A stretch of DNA of 64,000 bases from Alienimonas californiensis (GTDB taxonomy: Bacteria; Planctomycetota; Planctomycetia; Planctomycetales; Planctomycetaceae). Below are positions 62,077-64,000 of the stretch, one piece after another. Position 1 is the first letter of the stretch. Each line of letters opens with the position of its first letter. The DNA lies in the NCBI RefSeq assembly GCF_007743815.1, contig NZ_CP036265.1, positions 2,622,823 to 2,686,822 on the forward strand, given 5' to 3'. A program made the position numbers and the translations under genes. The notes under the pieces are model-generated. The model worked only from the letters and a program-made list of their open reading frames with translations, searched no databases and was not told the origin of the DNA.

Positions 62077-62442
62077 ATGATCCAGATGGAAACCGAGCTC
62101 GAGGTCGCGGACAATTCCGGGGCTAAGATCGTCAAGTGCATCAAGGTGCTGGGCGGAACCAAGAAGCGGACGGCCGGCTTGGGTGACGTGATCGTCGTCT
62201 CGGTTCAGAAGGCGGCGCCGGGCTCTGCGATCAAGAAGGGCACCGTCACCCGTGGCGTGATCGTCCGCACCCGCAAGGCGCATCGCCGCGTCGACGGCAG
62301 CTATGTGCGGTTCGACACCAACGCCCTGGTCGTCACGGACAAGGACGGCAACCCCCGCGGCACCCGCATCTTCGGGGCGGTCGCCCGTGAGTTGCGAGGC
62401 CGGTATATGAAGATCGTGTCGCTCGCCAGCGACGTGGTCTGA
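62077..62442 (+). CDS. rplN: 50S ribosomal protein L14
   Basis: 121 aa. [40 protein letters not shown] and [20 protein letters not shown] match L14 throughout, with normal length. The C-terminal [17 protein letters not shown] is canonical. It begins the spc-type gene order L14-L24-L5. Confidence 0.97.
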   Translation: MIQMETELEVADNSGAKIVKCIKVLGGTKKRTAGLGDVIVVSVQKAAPGSAIKKGTVTRGVIVRTRKAHRRVDGSYVRFDTNALVVTDKDGNPRGTRIFGAVARELRGRYMKIVSLASDVV

Positions 62443-62472
62443 ACCTTCCGCCGCGCGACCCGACTCCCCTAG

Positions 62473-62501
62473 CACGGGGGGCTGACGCCCCCACGCTCGC
62501 C
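62473..62501. repeat. Half-copy of repeat R2 between rplN and rplX (copy e)
   Basis: One arm only (core GGGGGGCTGACGCCCCC, then CGCTCGCC), in the 70-base gap between rplN and rplX, ending 11 bases before the rplX start. No left arm is seen. The arm folds on itself into a short GC hairpin. Confidence 0.75.
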
Positions 62502-62512
62502 CCAAAGTTCCC

Positions 62513-62866
62513 ATGAAGATCAAGAAGAACGACCTCGTCGTCGTCACCGCCGGTAACCACAAGTCCCCGCAGCCGAAGCGGGTGCTGGAAGTGCGCGACG
62601 GCGGGAAGAAGCTGGTCGTTGAGGGCGTCGCCGTGGCGTTCAAGCACGTTAAGAAGGGTCACCCCAAGAGCCCGCAGGGCGGCCGGCTCGAGATGGAAAT
62701 GGCGATCGACGCCTCCAACGTGATGTACTTCGACCAGGCCGCCGGCAAGCCCTGCCGCCTGGGCTTCCGGTACACGGAGGACGGCGCCAAGGAACGGTAC
62801 TGCAAGGGCAGCGGCAACGCCGCCGGCATCGTCAGCCCGCCCAAAGCCAAGTACGCCTCCAAGTAG
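62513..62866 (+). CDS. rplX: 50S ribosomal protein L24
   Basis: 117 aa. MKIKKNDLVVVTAGNHKSPQ with the KOW-like KRVLEVRDGGKKLVVEGV, HVKKGHPKSPQGGRLEMEM and CRLGFRYTEDGAKERYCKGS. A few residues longer than E. coli L24 (104 aa), by the C-terminal end (AAGIVSPPKAKYASK). Normal position between L14 and L5. Confidence 0.95.
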   Translation: MKIKKNDLVVVTAGNHKSPQPKRVLEVRDGGKKLVVEGVAVAFKHVKKGHPKSPQGGRLEMEMAIDASNVMYFDQAAGKPCRLGFRYTEDGAKERYCKGSGNAAGIVSPPKAKYASK

Positions 62867-62963
62867 CGCCGCCTTCGGCGCCCCCTCCCGTCCGCCCCCG
62901 CGAAAGCGCATCGGCGAGCGACGTCCCCCCGTCGCAAACCTCGCCGGTCCCTGAAAGAACGTC

Positions 62964-63533
62964 ATGCAACCCCGCCTCCGCACGAAGTACGAGAACGAAG
63001 TTCTCCCCGAGCTGAAGCAGGAGATCGGCCGCGACAACCCGCACGCGCTGCCGAAGCTGAAGAAGATCGTGATCAGCATGGGCCTCGGCGAGGCCAGTCG
63101 CGACAGCAAGCTGATCGATCAGGCGCAGGACATGCTCTCGATCATCGCCGGCCAAAAGGCGGCGCGGCGGAAGGCCACGAAGAGCATTTCGCAGTTCCGT
63201 CTCCGTGAAGGGACGGAAGTCGGCGTGATGGTCACGCTGCGGGGCGCCCGGATGTACGAGTTCCTCGACCGCCTCGTCGCCCTGGCCCTGCCGCGGGTTC
63301 GAGATTTCCGCGGGCTGAACCCGAAGGGGTTCGACGGCGCCGGCAACTTCAACATGGGCTTGAACGAGCAGTACGTGTTCCCCGAGGTCGATCCGGACCG
63401 CTTCCCCAATCAGCAGGGGATGAACATCGTGATGGTCACCACCGCTCAGAACGACGACGAGGGTCGCCTGCTGATGCGGAAGCTCGGCTTGCCGCTCCGT
63501 AAGCCGGGCGACACCGGCGGCCGTCGCAAGTAG
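62964..63533 (+). CDS. rplE: 50S ribosomal protein L5
   Basis: 189 aa. RLRTKYENEVLPELKQEIGR, KIVISMGLGEASRDSKLIDQ, KSISQFRLREGTEVGVMVTL and GLNEQYVFPEVDPDRFPNQQ are typical of L5. The normal C-terminus (MLRKLGLPLRKP) is present. It is followed by rpsH after only 99 bases; the S14 gene that usually sits between is missing. Confidence 0.96.
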   Translation: MQPRLRTKYENEVLPELKQEIGRDNPHALPKLKKIVISMGLGEASRDSKLIDQAQDMLSIIAGQKAARRKATKSISQFRLREGTEVGVMVTLRGARMYEFLDRLVALALPRVRDFRGLNPKGFDGAGNFNMGLNEQYVFPEVDPDRFPNQQGMNIVMVTTAQNDDEGRLLMRKLGLPLRKPGDTGGRRK

Positions 63534-63565
63534 TCTTCGCTGATCCTGATTTTCCGCTGCACCGC

Positions 63566-63592
63566 TCGGGGGGCTGATGCCCGCCGCTCGCC
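63566..63592. repeat. Half-copy of repeat R2 between rplE and rpsH (copy f)
   Basis: One arm only (core GGGGGGCTGATGCCCG, then CCGCTCGCC), in the 99-base gap, 41 bases before the rpsH start. Sequence differs from the copy at 62473 by a few bases. Confidence 0.7.
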
Positions 63593-63632
63593 CCGCTCGC
63601 CTCCTTTTCACTTTCGCCCCAAGGCCCCCGCC

Positions 63633-64000
63633 ATGATGACCGACCCGGTGGCGGACATGCTCACCCGCATCCGCAACGCCGTCGCGATTGAGCGGCCGCA
63701 CGTCGACATTCCCACCTCCAAACTCAAGGTCGGCATTGCCGAGGCTTTGCAGCGCGAAGGTTACATCTGGGAATACGAGATCGTCGAGAGCGAACCGCGG
63801 AACGTTCTGCGGCTCATTCTGAAGTACGGACCGAACGGCGAGCGGGTCATCACCAAGATCGACCGGCACTCGAAGCCCGGTTGCCGCGTGTACGCCAACG
63901 TCAAGGGCACCCCGACGGTGCTGGACGGCCTGGGCGTGGCGATCCTGAGTACCAACAAGGGCGTGCTGAGCAGCCGCGAGGCCAGAGCTCAGAATGTCGG
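63633..64000 (+). CDS. rpsH: 30S ribosomal protein S8, truncated by window edge
   Basis: At least 122 residues seen, from ATG 63633, with the C-terminus running out of the window. DPVADMLTRIRNAVAIERPH, VDIPTSKLKVGIAEALQREG, GYIWEYEIVESEPRNVL and VLDGLGVAILSTNKGVLSSR are typical S8. CTCCTTTTCACTTTCGCCCC precedes the start. S8 binds 16S helix 21 and, in E. coli, represses the spc operon. Confidence 0.95.
   Translation, partial: MMTDPVADMLTRIRNAVAIERPHVDIPTSKLKVGIAEALQREGYIWEYEIVESEPRNVLRLILKYGPNGERVITKIDRHSKPGCRVYANVKGTPTVLDGLGVAILSTNKGVLSSREARAQNV

Overview
The window is very GC-rich (roughly 70% by eye) and reads as a Planctomycetota chromosome. The evidence is the gene content: a cysteine-type sulfatase, a DUF1501 / DUF1549-DUF1553 / cytochrome c-WD40 cluster, a giant ResB-CcsA fusion, a DUF1570 protein, a Ser/Thr kinase carrying a DUF1080 domain, and a 32-residue basic protein. 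Placement below phylum is not attempted. Genes are densely packed, often with ATGA or GTGA stop/start overlaps. Many have no Shine-Dalgarno sequence. I found no tRNA, rRNA or CRISPR.

Layout. 1-4734 (mostly minus): a truncated kinase, nnrD, a 989-bp insertion sequence sitting inside a dispersed inverted repeat, a TfoX C-terminal-domain protein and larB. 4790-7929 (plus): M24 peptidase, accB, accC. 8015-12807: a hypothetical, a long coiled-coil protein, trxA, a membrane-anchored secreted protein, purN. 12829-16600 (minus): GT87 membrane protein and a glycine-betaine-type ABC importer (ATPase plus binding-protein/permease fusion). 16896-19519: sulfatase coupled to an SGSG-rich membrane protein. 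19584-26944: hypothetical, trans-sulfuration enzyme, Uma2 protein, cysteine synthase, thioredoxin-trypsin fusion, lipoprotein. 26941-30888: ResB-CcsA fusion. 30986-36840: 32-aa basic protein, nrnA, ribF, hypothetical, two tatA genes, DUF255 protein. 36929-40390: fabZ-like, trmB, AlkA-like glycosylase, DUF1570 protein. 40395-43217 (minus): an RNase Z-like gene followed by five tandem related three-TM genes, one broken by an in-frame amber codon. 43363-52938: Gfo/Idh oxidoreductase, the DUF1501/DUF1549/WD40 cluster and an ABC-2 permease. 53179-55847: an ABC-exporter-like protein with degenerate ATPase motifs, coupled to a RelA/SpoT-type HD protein. 56058-64000: the S10-spc ribosomal protein operon, from rpsJ to a partial rpsH.

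The strongest unexplained theme is non-coding. At least six families of 15-30 bp inverted repeats recur between genes. Several supply or abut the stop codons of flanking genes. One is translated as the C-terminal tail of TrmB, another as the N-terminal leader of the ABC importer, and one was split by the insertion sequence. A second theme is the set of unusually long, strongly pyrimidine-rich leaders in front of several ribosomal protein genes. A third is the tandem array of small membrane proteins behind the RNase Z-like gene.
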